From positions 1-32,844 of the forward strand of contig CAZSHX010000054.1 of assembly GCA_964606895.1 (NCBI GenBank): a stretch of DNA of 32,844 bases, written 5' to 3'. Positions 16,238 to 25,054 of the stretch are shown in pieces. Position numbers and translations under genes: made by a program. The stretch's first letter is position 1; every line of letters begins with the position of its first letter. The notes under the pieces were generated by a model. The model was not told the DNA's origin and ran no database searches. It saw nothing but the letters and a program-made list of their open reading frames with translations. Origin of the DNA: CAZSHX01 sp964606895. GTDB lineage: Bacteria; Bacteroidota; Ignavibacteria; Kapaibacteriales; UBA2268.

Positions 16238-17650
16238 TTATTTCAGAATACTTTCGCAATTTTTTAATATTTCAAGACTGCATGCAGCTTTGCTCATTGG
16301 CGGATATGGAAGTTCTCTGCCATCTTTCACGAGTATGGTTATTGTGTTGTCGTCGCCTCTGAAGCCGCTTTTAGGTTTGTTGGCAGAATTGACTACAATC
16401 ATGTCGCAGTTCTTCTCCTTCATTTTTTTCCATCCGTTTTCAATTTCGTTAGATGATTCAAGTGCAAACCCGACAACAATTTGTTTTTCTTTTTTGATTT
16501 TCACCAAATCGGCAAGTATATCTTTTGTCTTTATTAACTCAATTGTATAATTATCGCCAACTTCATTTTTTTTTAGCTTTCCTTCATGCCTGATTGCCGG
16601 AGTAAAATCTGCTACCGCCGCGGAAAGGATGGCAACATCGGCATTTACAAAAAGTTCAATAGATTTTTGGTGCATTTCTTCAGCAGATTCCACATTGAAA
16701 ACGGTAACTCCCGCAGGAACAGCCAAAGCAACAGGACCTGAAACAAGTGTAACTTCCGCACCAAGTTCTTTTGCAGACGAGGAAAGAGCATAACCCATTT
16801 TCCCCGAAGAATAATTTCCAAGAAAGCGGACATCATCAATCTTTTCGTAAGTAGGTCCTGCTGTTATCAGAATTTTTCTACCTCTGAGATTAAATTCCGA
16901 TTCAATTCCAAGCTCCTGCTTTAGTTTGGTTAGTGCAAATTCGGCAGTCCATTTGTCTTTTTCTACGGCATCCTGCAAAGTGAAGACAGAAGATTCAACA
17001 GCCTCTTTTAGCTTTGTTTCCTCGCTTTTTTCAGTTGTTTCTTTAGGTGACTGTTTCGAGGAATCAGGTTTTATAGCCGGCTCAGATTGAATTTTTAAAG
17101 TTTTGTAAATAGCTTCCATCAAAACTTCATTATCTGGAAGTCTGCCTGGTCCGAGTAGTCCGCTGGATAGTTCACCTTCTTCGGGTGGAATAATAATTCC
17201 TCCGTCTTTTTCAATTTGTGCAATGTTCCTTTGAGTAGTCGGATGAAACAGCATCGAATAGTCCATGGCAGGAGCAACGAGTAACGGTGTTTCTTTTGGG
17301 ATAGCTACCGCCAGTGTAACAAGTGCATTGTCACAAATCCCGTTTGCAATTTTTCCTAAGGTTGATGCCGAGCATGGAGCAATTATCATCAAATCGCAGG
17401 AATGAACGAGTTCTATGTGCCATGCACCTGCTGATTGAGAAGACTCGTCAAACATATCAATTAAAACTTTATTCCGTGTAAGGTTAGCTATTGTCATCGG
17501 AGCAACAAAATTCACTGCCGATGGAGTAAGAATTGCATGTACTTCGGCTCCGGCTTTGACCAGTTCACGAATCAGAGAAAGAGTTTTATAAGCGGCAATC
17601 GAACCTGTTATGCCGACCAAGATTTTTTTGTTTTCAAGTAATTTTTTCAT
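16238..17650 (-). CDS. coaBC: Bifunctional phosphopantothenoylcysteine decarboxylase / phosphopantothenate-cysteine ligase
   Basis: It catalyses two steps of coenzyme A synthesis. The N-terminal FMN-dependent CoaC domain (about 8-185) has 'GITGSIAAYK', 'HIELVHSCDLMIIAPCSAST' and 'PAMDYSML', where Asp replaces the Asn of the enterobacterial PAMN motif, as I recall for Bacteroidota. The C-terminal CoaB domain (257-470) has 'AGPTYEKIDDVRFLGNYSSG', 'AAVADF' and 'KLKKNE'. At 470 residues it is longer than the usual ~400 because of a Lys/Glu/Ser-rich linker at about 190-255. The substrate-clamp region has 'GELSSGLLGPGRLPD' instead of a Cys-containing flap. It is divergent from the SIMPL gene across 265 bases. 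Confidence 0.95.
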   Translation of the reverse strand: MKKLLENKKILVGITGSIAAYKTLSLIRELVKAGAEVHAILTPSAVNFVAPMTIANLTRNKVLIDMFDESSQSAGAWHIELVHSCDLMIIAPCSASTLGKIANGICDNALVTLAVAIPKETPLLVAPAMDYSMLFHPTTQRNIAQIEKDGGIIIPPEEGELSSGLLGPGRLPDNEVLMEAIYKTLKIQSEPAIKPDSSKQSPKETTEKSEETKLKEAVESSVFTLQDAVEKDKWTAEFALTKLKQELGIESEFNLRGRKILITAGPTYEKIDDVRFLGNYSSGKMGYALSSSAKELGAEVTLVSGPVALAVPAGVTVFNVESAEEMHQKSIELFVNADVAILSAAVADFTPAIRHEGKLKKNEVGDNYTIELIKTKDILADLVKIKKEKQIVVGFALESSNEIENGWKKMKEKNCDMIVVNSANKPKSGFRGDDNTITILVKDGRELPYPPMSKAACSLEILKNCESILK

Positions 17651-17852
17651 ATCATTTAATTCAAGTAAGTTATTAGTACTTTCTTTTGTTTGTGGAAAAC
17701 TTTTGTTTCATATATAAGTAAAAATTTACTTAATTTGATATATTAAATTTTTAAATTCTTAATAATCTTTATTCGTTTATATACTGAAGAACAAGACGAA
17801 TATTTTTGTTGTATCCATTAAGAAATTATCAATTTAGGATACGTACAAAAAA

Positions 17853-17877
17853 AGTTTTTCTTGTTTTCAGAAAAACT
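17853..17877 (+). promoter_or_regulatory. Inverted repeat upstream of the SIMPL gene
   Basis: agtttttc (17853-17860) and gaaaaact (17870-17877) form a perfect 8-bp inverted repeat about 40 bases before the ATG at 17916. It could be an operator or a leader hairpin. In such AT-rich DNA chance is quite possible. Confidence 0.25.
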
Positions 17878-17915
17878 GAAACTAAATTTAATCAATTTTT
17901 TTGAGAAATTACATC

Positions 17916-18656
17916 ATGAATGACAGTAATAATAAAATCGGTCTTTTTTTGCTTGGATTGACACTTGCCCTTGGGCTAATTATATCCTCGCTTTTCGTTT
18001 CATCTACTATGCAGAAGATAAAATTTTCTGACCATTACATAACTGTCAAAGGATTTGCCGAAAAGAAAATAATTTCCGATTTTGCTACCTGGTCCTGCCA
18101 GTATTATTCAAGAAGTACCGACCTCGTCTCTGCTTATACCAAGCTGGAGAAAGACAGAGATATGGTTATCAAATATCTACAGCAAAACGGAATCAGTGCC
18201 GAAAAAATGAAAATTTCTTCAGTTATAACGACTAAACAATTTCAGTTGAATAATGAGGGTAAACCAACAAATACAATCAGCGGCTATGACCTTTCTCAAT
18301 ACATCACTGTTTCAATCAATGATGTGAAACTAATCAGCCGCCTTTCAACCGAAATAACTAATCTTATCAAAGACGGCATTGAAATAATGTCCTATCAGCC
18401 GCAATATTTCTTCACAAAAATCAACGACATGAAAGTTGAAATGCTCGGTGCCGCGACTAAAGATGCCAAAGACAGAGCCGAACAGCTTGCCGAAAACAGC
18501 GGCAGTAAAGTTGGAGGTTTGAAGGGTGCTCAGCAGGGTGTATTCCAGATTACTCCCGTAAATTCTGTTGATGTCTCGGATTACGGAACTTATGACCTGA
18601 CAACAATCGAAAAAAGCATTAAAGCAGTTGTCACAATTGATTTTCTTATTAAATAA
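17916..18656 (+). CDS. SIMPL (DUF541) domain protein
   Basis: A 246-residue membrane-anchored periplasmic protein. An N-terminal transmembrane helix (about 8-29, 'IGLFLLGLTLALGLIISSLF') is followed by a SIMPL/DUF541 domain, with the typical first strand 'HYITVKGFAEKKIISDFATW' and the later 'AATKDAKDRAEQLAENSG' helix. Family members (e.g. BP26/OMP28, YggE) form oligomeric rings and have been linked to oxidative stress; the molecular function is not firm. The frame reaches a TTG at 17901; the ATG at 17916 is preferred. nrdJ starts 33 bases downstream on the same strand, so the two may be co-transcribed. Confidence 0.85.
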   Translation: MNDSNNKIGLFLLGLTLALGLIISSLFVSSTMQKIKFSDHYITVKGFAEKKIISDFATWSCQYYSRSTDLVSAYTKLEKDRDMVIKYLQQNGISAEKMKISSVITTKQFQLNNEGKPTNTISGYDLSQYITVSINDVKLISRLSTEITNLIKDGIEIMSYQPQYFFTKINDMKVEMLGAATKDAKDRAEQLAENSGSKVGGLKGAQQGVFQITPVNSVDVSDYGTYDLTTIEKSIKAVVTIDFLIK

Positions 18657-18689
18657 TGATATACTCACAATACAAAAATAAACGGGGGA

Positions 18690-21600
18690 ATGATGAAAAT
18701 AAATAAACTTTTTACCAAAGGCAGTGCAAGTCCTTATGACCTGTTCTCTTACACAACGCGTTCGTCGGTTCTCAGGAATCCTGATGGTTCGGTTGTGTTC
18801 GATCAGGACGATATCGAGGTACCTGCCCAATGGTCTCAGCTTGCAACTGATATTCTTGCCCAAAAGTACTTCCGTAAAACCGGAGTGCCTCAGGTGGACA
18901 AGAAAGGCAAGCCAATTCTTGATGAAAACGGAGTTCAGAAAACAGGACCCGAAAAATCCATCAGGCAGGTTGTCCATCGTCTTGCAGGTGCTTGGACTGA
19001 CTGGGGTAAAAGATATAACTATTTTGACACCGACGAAGATGCAAATAATTTCTATGATGAACTTGCATTTATGCTGTTGAATCAGTCGGTTGCCCCAAAT
19101 TCTCCCCAGTGGTTCAATACGGGTTTGAACTGGGCTTATGGAATAACAGGAAGCAAACAGGGACATTATTATGTTGACCCTGATTCAAAAAAAGTAACTC
19201 AGTCAAAAGACGCTTATTCAAGACCTCAGCCACATGCTTGTTTCATTCAATCTGTGGAAGATGACCTGCTGAATGAAGGCGGAATATTTGACCTTGCATT
19301 GCGTGAAGCAAGAATATTCAAATTCGGAAGTGGAACAGGCACTAACTTTTCGTCCATCCGCGGCGAAAAAGAAGAACTTTCGGGTGGCGGTAAATCATCA
19401 GGATTGATGAGTTTCCTTAAAATATTCGATCGTGCCGCAGGTGCCATCAAATCAGGTGGGACTACCCGCAGAGCCGCGAAAATGGTTATCGTTGATATTG
19501 ACCATCCCGATGTTGAAACATTCATTGAGTGGAAAGCTAAAGAAGAAGAAAAGGTTGCCGCATTGGTTGCCGGTTCAAAAATCAGTGCTACATTCCTGAA
19601 AGCAATTCTTGATGAATCAGTTGCTAACGGTACTGACAGAACGACAAATGCCGAACTTAACAATTTGATTAAAAAAGCTGTTCACAGAGGAATTCCGCTG
19701 ACATATATTCTAAGAGTTCTTGCACTTGTTGAGCAAGGCTATACTAATCTCAGTTTTGATACTTACAACACTCACTACGAAAGTGAAGGCTATCTTACAG
19801 TCAGCGGACAAAACTCCAATAATTCCGTAAGACTGACCAACGATTTCATGCGAGCCGTACAGAATGACGAGACATGGGAGTTAAAATGGAGAACACGTAA
19901 AGGCTTCTGCAAACAAGTGAAAGCCAGAGATTTATGGGAAAAAATAAATTTGTGTGCTTGGAAATCTGCCGACCCGGGTTTGCAGTTTGATTCCACAATC
20001 AATGAATGGCACACCTGCCCAGAATCAGGAAGAATCAATGCAAGCAATCCATGCAGTGAATATATGTTTCTTGATGATACAGCCTGCAACCTTGCAAGTT
20101 TAAATCTTATGAAATTTTACAATGAAGAAAAAGGCATCTTTTCAATTGATGATTATCTTCATGCAATCCGCCTTTGGACAATTGTTCTTGAAATTTCTGT
20201 TCTAATGGCACAATTCCCATCAAAGAAGGTTGCACAGCTTAGTTACGATTTCAGAACACTTGGGCTTGGTTATGCCAATCTTGGAACCCTGCTGATGGTT
20301 AACGGAGTTCCTTATGATTCTCCGGAAGCATTAGCAATGGCAGGTGCTTTAACCGCATTGCTGACAGGAGAATCTTATGCTACTTCTGCTGAGATGGCAA
20401 AAGAAATAGGACCTTTCCCGAAATTTGCCAAAAACCGAGACAATATGCTCCGCGTGATTAGAAATCACCGTCTTGCGGCTTACAATTCCAAAGATTCAGA
20501 ATACGAAGACCTTACAGTCAAACCTATCGGTATTAACCCGAAATACTGCCCTGAATACCTGCTTGTTGCCGCCAGAAGAATCTGGGACAAAGCTTTGGAT
20601 TTAGGTGAAAAATACGGCTACCGCAATGCTCAGGTTACCGTTATTGCTCCAACTGGTACAATCGGTCTTGTTATGGATTGCGATACAACAGGTATTGAAC
20701 CTGACTTTGCAATTGTTAAATATAAAAAACTTGCAGGCGGCGGTTATTTCAAAATAGTTAATCAGTCTGTCGAGCAGGCATTGGTAAAACTTGGTTACAC
20801 TCAGAAGCAGATTGAAGACATCGAAAAATATTCAAAAGGTCATGGGACTCTGATTGGTTGCCCGACCATTACACAAAAAGACCTCAAACGCAAAGGATTT
20901 ACAGACGAAAAAATACAGGTATTCGAAAAACAGCTTGATACTGTTTTTGATATTAAGTTTGCCTTGAATAAATGGGCATTGGGCGAAGATTTTTGCCTTT
21001 CCCTCGGGTTTACTCACGACCAGCTAAATGATTCGGGATTTGATTTGCTCACAGGATTAGGATTTACCAAAGAGCAGATTGAAAAAGCAAACGATTACGT
21101 TTGCGGTACAATGATGATTGAAGGTGCACCTCATATTCAGGAAAAACACCTCCCTGTTTTTGATACAGCAAACAAATGCGGTAAAAACGGAACAAGATAT
21201 ATTCATTATATGGCTCATGTTCGGATGATGGCGGCGGCACAGCCTTTCGTCACAGGTGCAATTTCCAAAACAGTGAATATGCATGCCGATGCAACTATCT
21301 CGGAAATCGGCGAAGTCCACATGAAATCATGGAAAATGATGCTCAAGGCAATTGCGATTTATCGCGATGGTTCCAAACTTTCACAGCCGTTGAACGCTTC
21401 AAATACCGAAGGTTTGGACGAAGTGGTTATGCTTGGCGACGAAGAATCGCTTGACGAAACTTTAGGACTATTGGAAGTTCAGAAAAAAATTGAAGAAAAT
21501 TTAAGAAATGAAGCAATTCGCCGCAGACTTCCCAAAAAGAGAACAGGTTTTGTTCGCGAGGCTTATGTAGGCGGACACAAGGTTTTCCTTAGAACGGGTG

Positions 21601-22214
21601 AATACGAAGACGGCAGTCTTGGCGAAATTTTCATTGATATGTACAAGGAAGGTGCTTCGTTCAAGGGCTTGCTGAACTGTTTCGCTGTTCTTGCATCCAA
21701 AGCCCTCCAATACGGCTTGCCTTTGGAAGAACTTGTTGATACGTTTACCTTCACAAGGTTTGAACCTGCCGGCATGGTTGAAGGTCATGAAGCTATCAAG
21801 AATTCGACATCAATTCTTGATTACGTTTTCCGTTCGCTTGGTTATGACTATCTGGACAGAACTGATTTTGTTCATGTTAAAGCAGTGGACGAAGTTCATC
21901 CCGAAAAAAACGGAAATAATTCAACGGCTGAATCTGATACTGAGAATCAGGAAGAACCTTCTGACCGAAGCATAGGAGAAAGTGCATTAGAAAAAGTTTT
22001 AGTCGAAGCAGAAAGTGAACCGCCGCTTTCTGTTTCAAAAAATATGTTTATGAGCGGAGTGAAAAACGGCAACGGACATAAAAAAATGGCGGCTGAAGCG
22101 AAAGCAATCGGTTATACAGGCGAGCAATGTGTTTCCTGCGGCTCAATCCGAGTCAAAAGAAATGGCAGTTGCACGGTTTGTGAAGATTGCGGCTCGACAA
22201 GCGGCTGTTCATAG
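18690..22214 (+). CDS. nrdJ: Class II (B12-dependent) ribonucleotide reductase
   Basis: It reduces ribonucleotides to deoxyribonucleotides with an adenosylcobalamin-generated thiyl radical, independent of oxygen. It is 1174 residues, the long form. Visible sites are C184 in 'PHACFIQSVEDD' (one half of the redox pair), C455 in 'NPCSEYMFLDDTACNLASLN' (radical cysteine region), and 'APTGTIGLVMDCDTTGIEPD'. A TSCPD domain lies at about 960-1070 ('TGFVREAYVGGHKVFLRTGE'). The C-terminus is a Cys-rich ribbon (about 1147-1174, 'CVSCGSIRVKRNGSCTVCED') that probably re-reduces the active site and binds zinc. The residue 270-370 segment is a family insertion, not an intein. The start is ATG 18690 after cggggga. 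Confidence 0.95.
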   Translation: MMKINKLFTKGSASPYDLFSYTTRSSVLRNPDGSVVFDQDDIEVPAQWSQLATDILAQKYFRKTGVPQVDKKGKPILDENGVQKTGPEKSIRQVVHRLAGAWTDWGKRYNYFDTDEDANNFYDELAFMLLNQSVAPNSPQWFNTGLNWAYGITGSKQGHYYVDPDSKKVTQSKDAYSRPQPHACFIQSVEDDLLNEGGIFDLALREARIFKFGSGTGTNFSSIRGEKEELSGGGKSSGLMSFLKIFDRAAGAIKSGGTTRRAAKMVIVDIDHPDVETFIEWKAKEEEKVAALVAGSKISATFLKAILDESVANGTDRTTNAELNNLIKKAVHRGIPLTYILRVLALVEQGYTNLSFDTYNTHYESEGYLTVSGQNSNNSVRLTNDFMRAVQNDETWELKWRTRKGFCKQVKARDLWEKINLCAWKSADPGLQFDSTINEWHTCPESGRINASNPCSEYMFLDDTACNLASLNLMKFYNEEKGIFSIDDYLHAIRLWTIVLEISVLMAQFPSKKVAQLSYDFRTLGLGYANLGTLLMVNGVPYDSPEALAMAGALTALLTGESYATSAEMAKEIGPFPKFAKNRDNMLRVIRNHRLAAYNSKDSEYEDLTVKPIGINPKYCPEYLLVAARRIWDKALDLGEKYGYRNAQVTVIAPTGTIGLVMDCDTTGIEPDFAIVKYKKLAGGGYFKIVNQSVEQALVKLGYTQKQIEDIEKYSKGHGTLIGCPTITQKDLKRKGFTDEKIQVFEKQLDTVFDIKFALNKWALGEDFCLSLGFTHDQLNDSGFDLLTGLGFTKEQIEKANDYVCGTMMIEGAPHIQEKHLPVFDTANKCGKNGTRYIHYMAHVRMMAAAQPFVTGAISKTVNMHADATISEIGEVHMKSWKMMLKAIAIYRDGSKLSQPLNASNTEGLDEVVMLGDEESLDETLGLLEVQKKIEENLRNEAIRRRLPKKRTGFVREAYVGGHKVFLRTGEYEDGSLGEIFIDMYKEGASFKGLLNCFAVLASKALQYGLPLEELVDTFTFTRFEPAGMVEGHEAIKNSTSILDYVFRSLGYDYLDRTDFVHVKAVDEVHPEKNGNNSTAESDTENQEEPSDRSIGESALEKVLVEAESEPPLSVSKNMFMSGVKNGNGHKKMAAEAKAIGYTGEQCVSCGSIRVKRNGSCTVCEDCGSTSGCS

Positions 22215-22226
22215 AATTTAATTAAC

Positions 22227-22336
22227 AAAGCTTCGGCTTTTAAAAAATTTGCATTATTGATTGGAACGAGGAATCTAAAATCCCCCGGCTTAATATTTAC
22301 TCTTAGCCAAAGGGTGAATAAGGGGGATTTTTTTTT
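22227..22336 (+). terminator. Tandem terminator hairpins after nrdJ
   Basis: First, aaagc-ttcg-gcttt (22227-22240) is a small UUCG tetraloop hairpin. Then aaaatccccc (22277-22286) pairs perfectly with gggggatttt (22322-22331), followed by a run of nine T bases (22328-22336). The second hairpin is a strong rho-independent terminator. Confidence 0.85.
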
Positions 22337-22385
22337 ATTTGTGCCGGCAATCCAGAAAAGATATCGGGTAACTTAAATTGTAATT

Positions 22386-23489
22386 ATGAAATATATTTTC
22401 CTTAATCCATATAGCGGTTTCGGCGGTTTGGAAATCCAAATGATTAAGCGTGCCGAAGATGCCATCAAAGCCGGTCATGAGGCTTTGGTTGTAACCTATC
22501 CCGGTACAAGAGCCGAAGATTACTGCATCAAGAACAAAATCCCACATAGAAGCCTTAAAATCCTCAGCAGATACTACGACACAAAAGCAATTTACTATTT
22601 GGGCAAGCTTTTCAAAGAATTCGATGCTGACTTGTGCATAATCGGAAAAACAATTCATATCAATAGTTGTATGCTCGCCCGAAATATTTTCTTCAAAAAA
22701 ACTGCTCTTGTTCTTTATCAGCAGATGCAGTCCGGAGTGAAGAAAATTGACTGGTTTCATAACCGATTGTATAGAAGTCTTGATGGAGCTGTTGTTATTG
22801 CTGAATACATGAAACATCAGCTTGCAAAAAATACGGTTTTCCCTTTCGAAAAAATTGCCGTTATTCCATGCGGAATTGACATCGAAAAATTCAATCCAAA
22901 AAATTTCGATAAGTCTGCCCTGAGAGAAAAATTTCTGCTTCGGGATGATGATTTCATCGTTGGTTGCGTTGCAAGAATTGAACCCCAGAAAGACCAGATG
23001 ACATTAATAAATGCATTGGGAAATTCGGAAATTAAGAACTTCGTTCTTGTTCTTATCGGCAATATTGACGATTCGGAGTATTTCAAAAAACTACAGGAGA
23101 AAGTTACCGAACTGAAATTGAGTCAACGGGTTAAGTTCCTTTATTTTTCCAACAATATTCCTGAACTGATGAATTGCTTTGATGTATTTGTACTTCCATC
23201 CCTTTGCGAGACGTTAGGGCTGGTAGTTATCGAAGCAATGGCAGGCGGGCTTCCCGTCGTTGCCACCCGAAGCGGAGGTGTTGTTGAAATTATCAAAGAG
23301 AATGAAACAGGTTTCTTCTTCGAACCTGCAGAAACAGAAAAATTGACAGAGCATCTAAATAATTTATACGCAAATCCCGAACTTCGTCAGATAGTCGGCA
23401 ATCAAGCAATGACTGATGTCAAACGGTTCGAATACAGTATAAAAGCAAAAGAATTTTTGGATTACTGCGGAAATTGTGTAAGAAAATAA
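22386..23489 (+). CDS. Glycosyltransferase family 4 protein
   Basis: A 367-residue GT-B retaining glycosyltransferase. The N-terminal acceptor domain begins 'MKYIFLNPYSGFGGLEIQMI' with the glycine-rich loop, and the C-terminal donor domain starts near 175. The E-x7-E motif is E275/E283 in 'CETLGLVVIEAMAGGLPVVA'. 'PCGIDIEKFNP' (about 159-169) and 'VARIEPQKDQ' (about 198-207) are classic GT4 segments. It acts on the cytoplasmic face in surface polysaccharide or lipooligosaccharide synthesis; donor and acceptor are not predictable. It stands 50 bases after the nrdJ terminator and therefore has its own promoter. Confidence 0.92.
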   Translation: MKYIFLNPYSGFGGLEIQMIKRAEDAIKAGHEALVVTYPGTRAEDYCIKNKIPHRSLKILSRYYDTKAIYYLGKLFKEFDADLCIIGKTIHINSCMLARNIFFKKTALVLYQQMQSGVKKIDWFHNRLYRSLDGAVVIAEYMKHQLAKNTVFPFEKIAVIPCGIDIEKFNPKNFDKSALREKFLLRDDDFIVGCVARIEPQKDQMTLINALGNSEIKNFVLVLIGNIDDSEYFKKLQEKVTELKLSQRVKFLYFSNNIPELMNCFDVFVLPSLCETLGLVVIEAMAGGLPVVATRSGGVVEIIKENETGFFFEPAETEKLTEHLNNLYANPELRQIVGNQAMTDVKRFEYSIKAKEFLDYCGNCVRK

Positions 23490-23502
23490 TCGCAAGAGTA
23501 TT

Positions 23503-23619
23503 GCTCTACACCTAATAGAGCGGGTTATGAAATTTTCGTTTACCGACATCAATAAATCGTTTTTACTGAAAATATTAAAGCAGGCTGACATCAGGATTGA
23601 CCAATGGGAAGATGTATAG
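23503..23619 (+). CDS. Possible 30-residue ORF behind a hairpin
   Basis: A perfect hairpin gctcta (23503-23508) / tagagc (23516-23521) is followed by an ATG at 23527 opening a 30-codon frame reading MKFSFTDINKSFLLKILKQA and then DIRIDQWEDV, ending with tag at 23619. The peptide is of ordinary composition, but there is no good ribosome binding site and no recognised family. It could equally be the read-through region of the glycosyltransferase gene. Confidence 0.2.
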   Translation, partial: ALHLIERVMKFSFTDINKSFLLKILKQADIRIDQWEDV

Positions 23620-23633
23620 GATTAGGAATGGGA

Positions 23634-24401
23634 CTATCTCCACACCAAAATCTTGAAGATTGACTCGTCAACCTGAACAAAATACATTCCATTGTTTAAA
23701 AAGGAAATATCAATTGAGTATTCGGCTGTGCCCGATGAAATGGCAGTTTTTAAAACGCATTCTCCAAGTACATTATAAATATTTATTCTATGTTCATTTG
23801 TAGCATATTTTTCATTTAATAAAAAAATATTAAGTATGGCATTTTCAATATAAATACTAAATTCGTTTGATATGTTTTTTTCTTCCGGTTTACTAAGTAA
23901 TCCCCATTGGGGTGAGTTTAAAGATTTTAATGAATCAAAACTTAATAATTTATTGTAAAATATAGATTCAATTTGATAGTTGTTACATCCCAAGAAAAAG
24001 TAGGGGAATCCCATGTTTGAGGAGTCTGCTACTTCATACCCACTCATGAAATTCATTGGACCAAATAATTGTTCTAAGGAATCTACACGAATTTTGAATG
24101 ATGCATAATTAGGGTCAATAGCATCCGAATGTACAATACTATCTGCCGGTAAGGGTTTAATTTTAAAAGGATAGTAATAATTAGGAAATTCAATGCCCCA
24201 TCCCTTTTTTGCATAAATTACTAAATAGGTTGGCGAATCAGAACAAGTATCAACCATTACCGAGTCAGGATTCCATGAACCATGTGCTTTATCGTTGGGT
24301 ATAATTAGTTTCAAACAACTGTCATTCACAGCGAATAATTTTCCTGCAAAGAGGAAGAAAAGCAGGATTGCAAAAACATAAATGTGCTTTTTCATAAACA
24401 T
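23634..24401 (-). CDS. Secreted protein with T9SS type A sorting tail
   Basis: A 255-residue exported protein. A Sec signal peptide (from MFMKKHIYVFAILLFFLFAG) ends near 'LFA-VNDS'. The middle, about 25-185, is beta-rich with no recognised domain. The C-terminal ~65 residues match T9SS type A tails: 'INIYNVLGECVLKTAI', 'YSIDISFLNNGMYFVQVD' and a final 'KILVWR'. Both M1 and M3 (24395) are possible starts. A 27-bp block beginning exactly at M3 is repeated at 24811-24837. The function is unknown. Confidence 0.75.
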   Translation of the reverse strand: MFMKKHIYVFAILLFFLFAGKLFAVNDSCLKLIIPNDKAHGSWNPDSVMVDTCSDSPTYLVIYAKKGWGIEFPNYYYPFKIKPLPADSIVHSDAIDPNYASFKIRVDSLEQLFGPMNFMSGYEVADSSNMGFPYFFLGCNNYQIESIFYNKLLSFDSLKSLNSPQWGLLSKPEEKNISNEFSIYIENAILNIFLLNEKYATNEHRINIYNVLGECVLKTAISSGTAEYSIDISFLNNGMYFVQVDESIFKILVWR

Positions 24402-24837
24402 ACGAATAGAATAAATATAAAAATACCCGTACTACTTCATTTATACTAATACAGCGTAATTCGATTCGGTTTTAACATTTTCAAGGTTGACATAGACCTT
24501 TTTTTTATCCTTAGCTTTATTCAGCCAATAATTTAAGATTCTATCTTTATCATAATTAAATTCTGCCGCATGCTGTTCACGGATTTTGTGCAATTCTTCA
24601 ACAATTGGATCAGAGTTCATTGTAGCCTCCTAATATTTCGATTGGTGTACATGATTTGAAACAAATCTATGTCTCTGTTAGATTTTGAAATCAAATAGCT
24701 AATTATACTTGTCTCTATGTAAATCGTTTCTTTCATTAATTGTTCGACGATAATAAATTGAACTTATTTAAAACAAGAGGAAACACCGAAGTAATTCAGT
24801 AAATCTGAAGTGCAAAAACATAAATGTGCTTTTTCAT
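24369..24837. repeat. 27-bp direct repeats flanking a 415-bp segment
   Basis: An identical 27-bp block occurs at 24369-24395 and 24811-24837, in the same orientation. Read on the minus strand each begins at an ATG and encodes MKKHIYVFA, the start of the T9SS cargo gene. The upstream copy runs into a stop after three more codons, so it is a relic of a gene start. The segment between carries the 59-residue gene. Confidence 0.8.
24441..24620 (-). CDS. Conserved small protein, DPIVEELHKIREQHAAEF type
   Basis: A 59-residue protein with a strong Shine-Dalgarno (taggagg read on the minus strand) 6-7 bases before its ATG. It starts 'MNSDPIVEELHKIREQHAAE', continues 'FNYDKDRILNYWLNKAKDKK', and ends with a short Lys/Asn-rich tail. 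The N-terminal 'DPIVEEhhKIREqHAaeFNyD' pattern recurs, as I recall, in many very small proteins of cyanobacteria and other bacteria, some annotated as antitoxin-like; the function is not settled. No toxin-like gene is adjacent. Below the length at which automatic callers usually stop, it is easily missed. It sits within a segment bounded by 27-bp direct repeats. Confidence 0.8.
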   Translation of the reverse strand: MNSDPIVEELHKIREQHAAEFNYDKDRILNYWLNKAKDKKKVYVNLENVKTESNYAVLV

Positions 24838-25054
24838 CGCATGGTCCTATCATTTTCAAATAATTAATAGTACTATGGGATTAAATTACGAAATTTCCTC
24901 CAAATAATTAAAATATATTTTTGTTTGTATCCCATATTGTTCGAGAAATATTATGTCCCAAAAAAACTTTTTTTGACGATATTCGTATTATAGTTTGGAA
25001 AGTTTTGTAAATTCGTCATCAGCGAATTTTTATTTTTAATAATATTATTTTTAT
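24621..25054. other. Intergenic region, no further gene seen
   Basis: Apart from the upstream 27-bp repeat copy (24811-24837), which is a relic gene start, I see only AT-rich DNA. It must contain the promoters of the small minus-strand gene and of the plus-strand gene at 25055. A tttttttg / tatagtttg pair at about 24969-24996 faintly resembles the Bacteroidota TTTG...TAnnTTTG promoter but does not match it exactly. Confidence 0.4.

Noticed and set aside
17651..17915. Cobalamin riboswitch controlling nrdJ
   Set aside because: I could find no B12-box-like sequence or the expected stem set; the DNA is AT-rich and only a small inverted repeat is present.
18345..19166. 273-residue minus-strand frame
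   Set aside because: It crosses the end of the SIMPL gene and the start of nrdJ on the other strand and has no family resemblance.
19500..19800. Possible intein in nrdJ
   Set aside because: The segment lacks splicing blocks (N-terminal Cys, C-terminal His-Asn) and looks like the insertion normal for long class II reductases.
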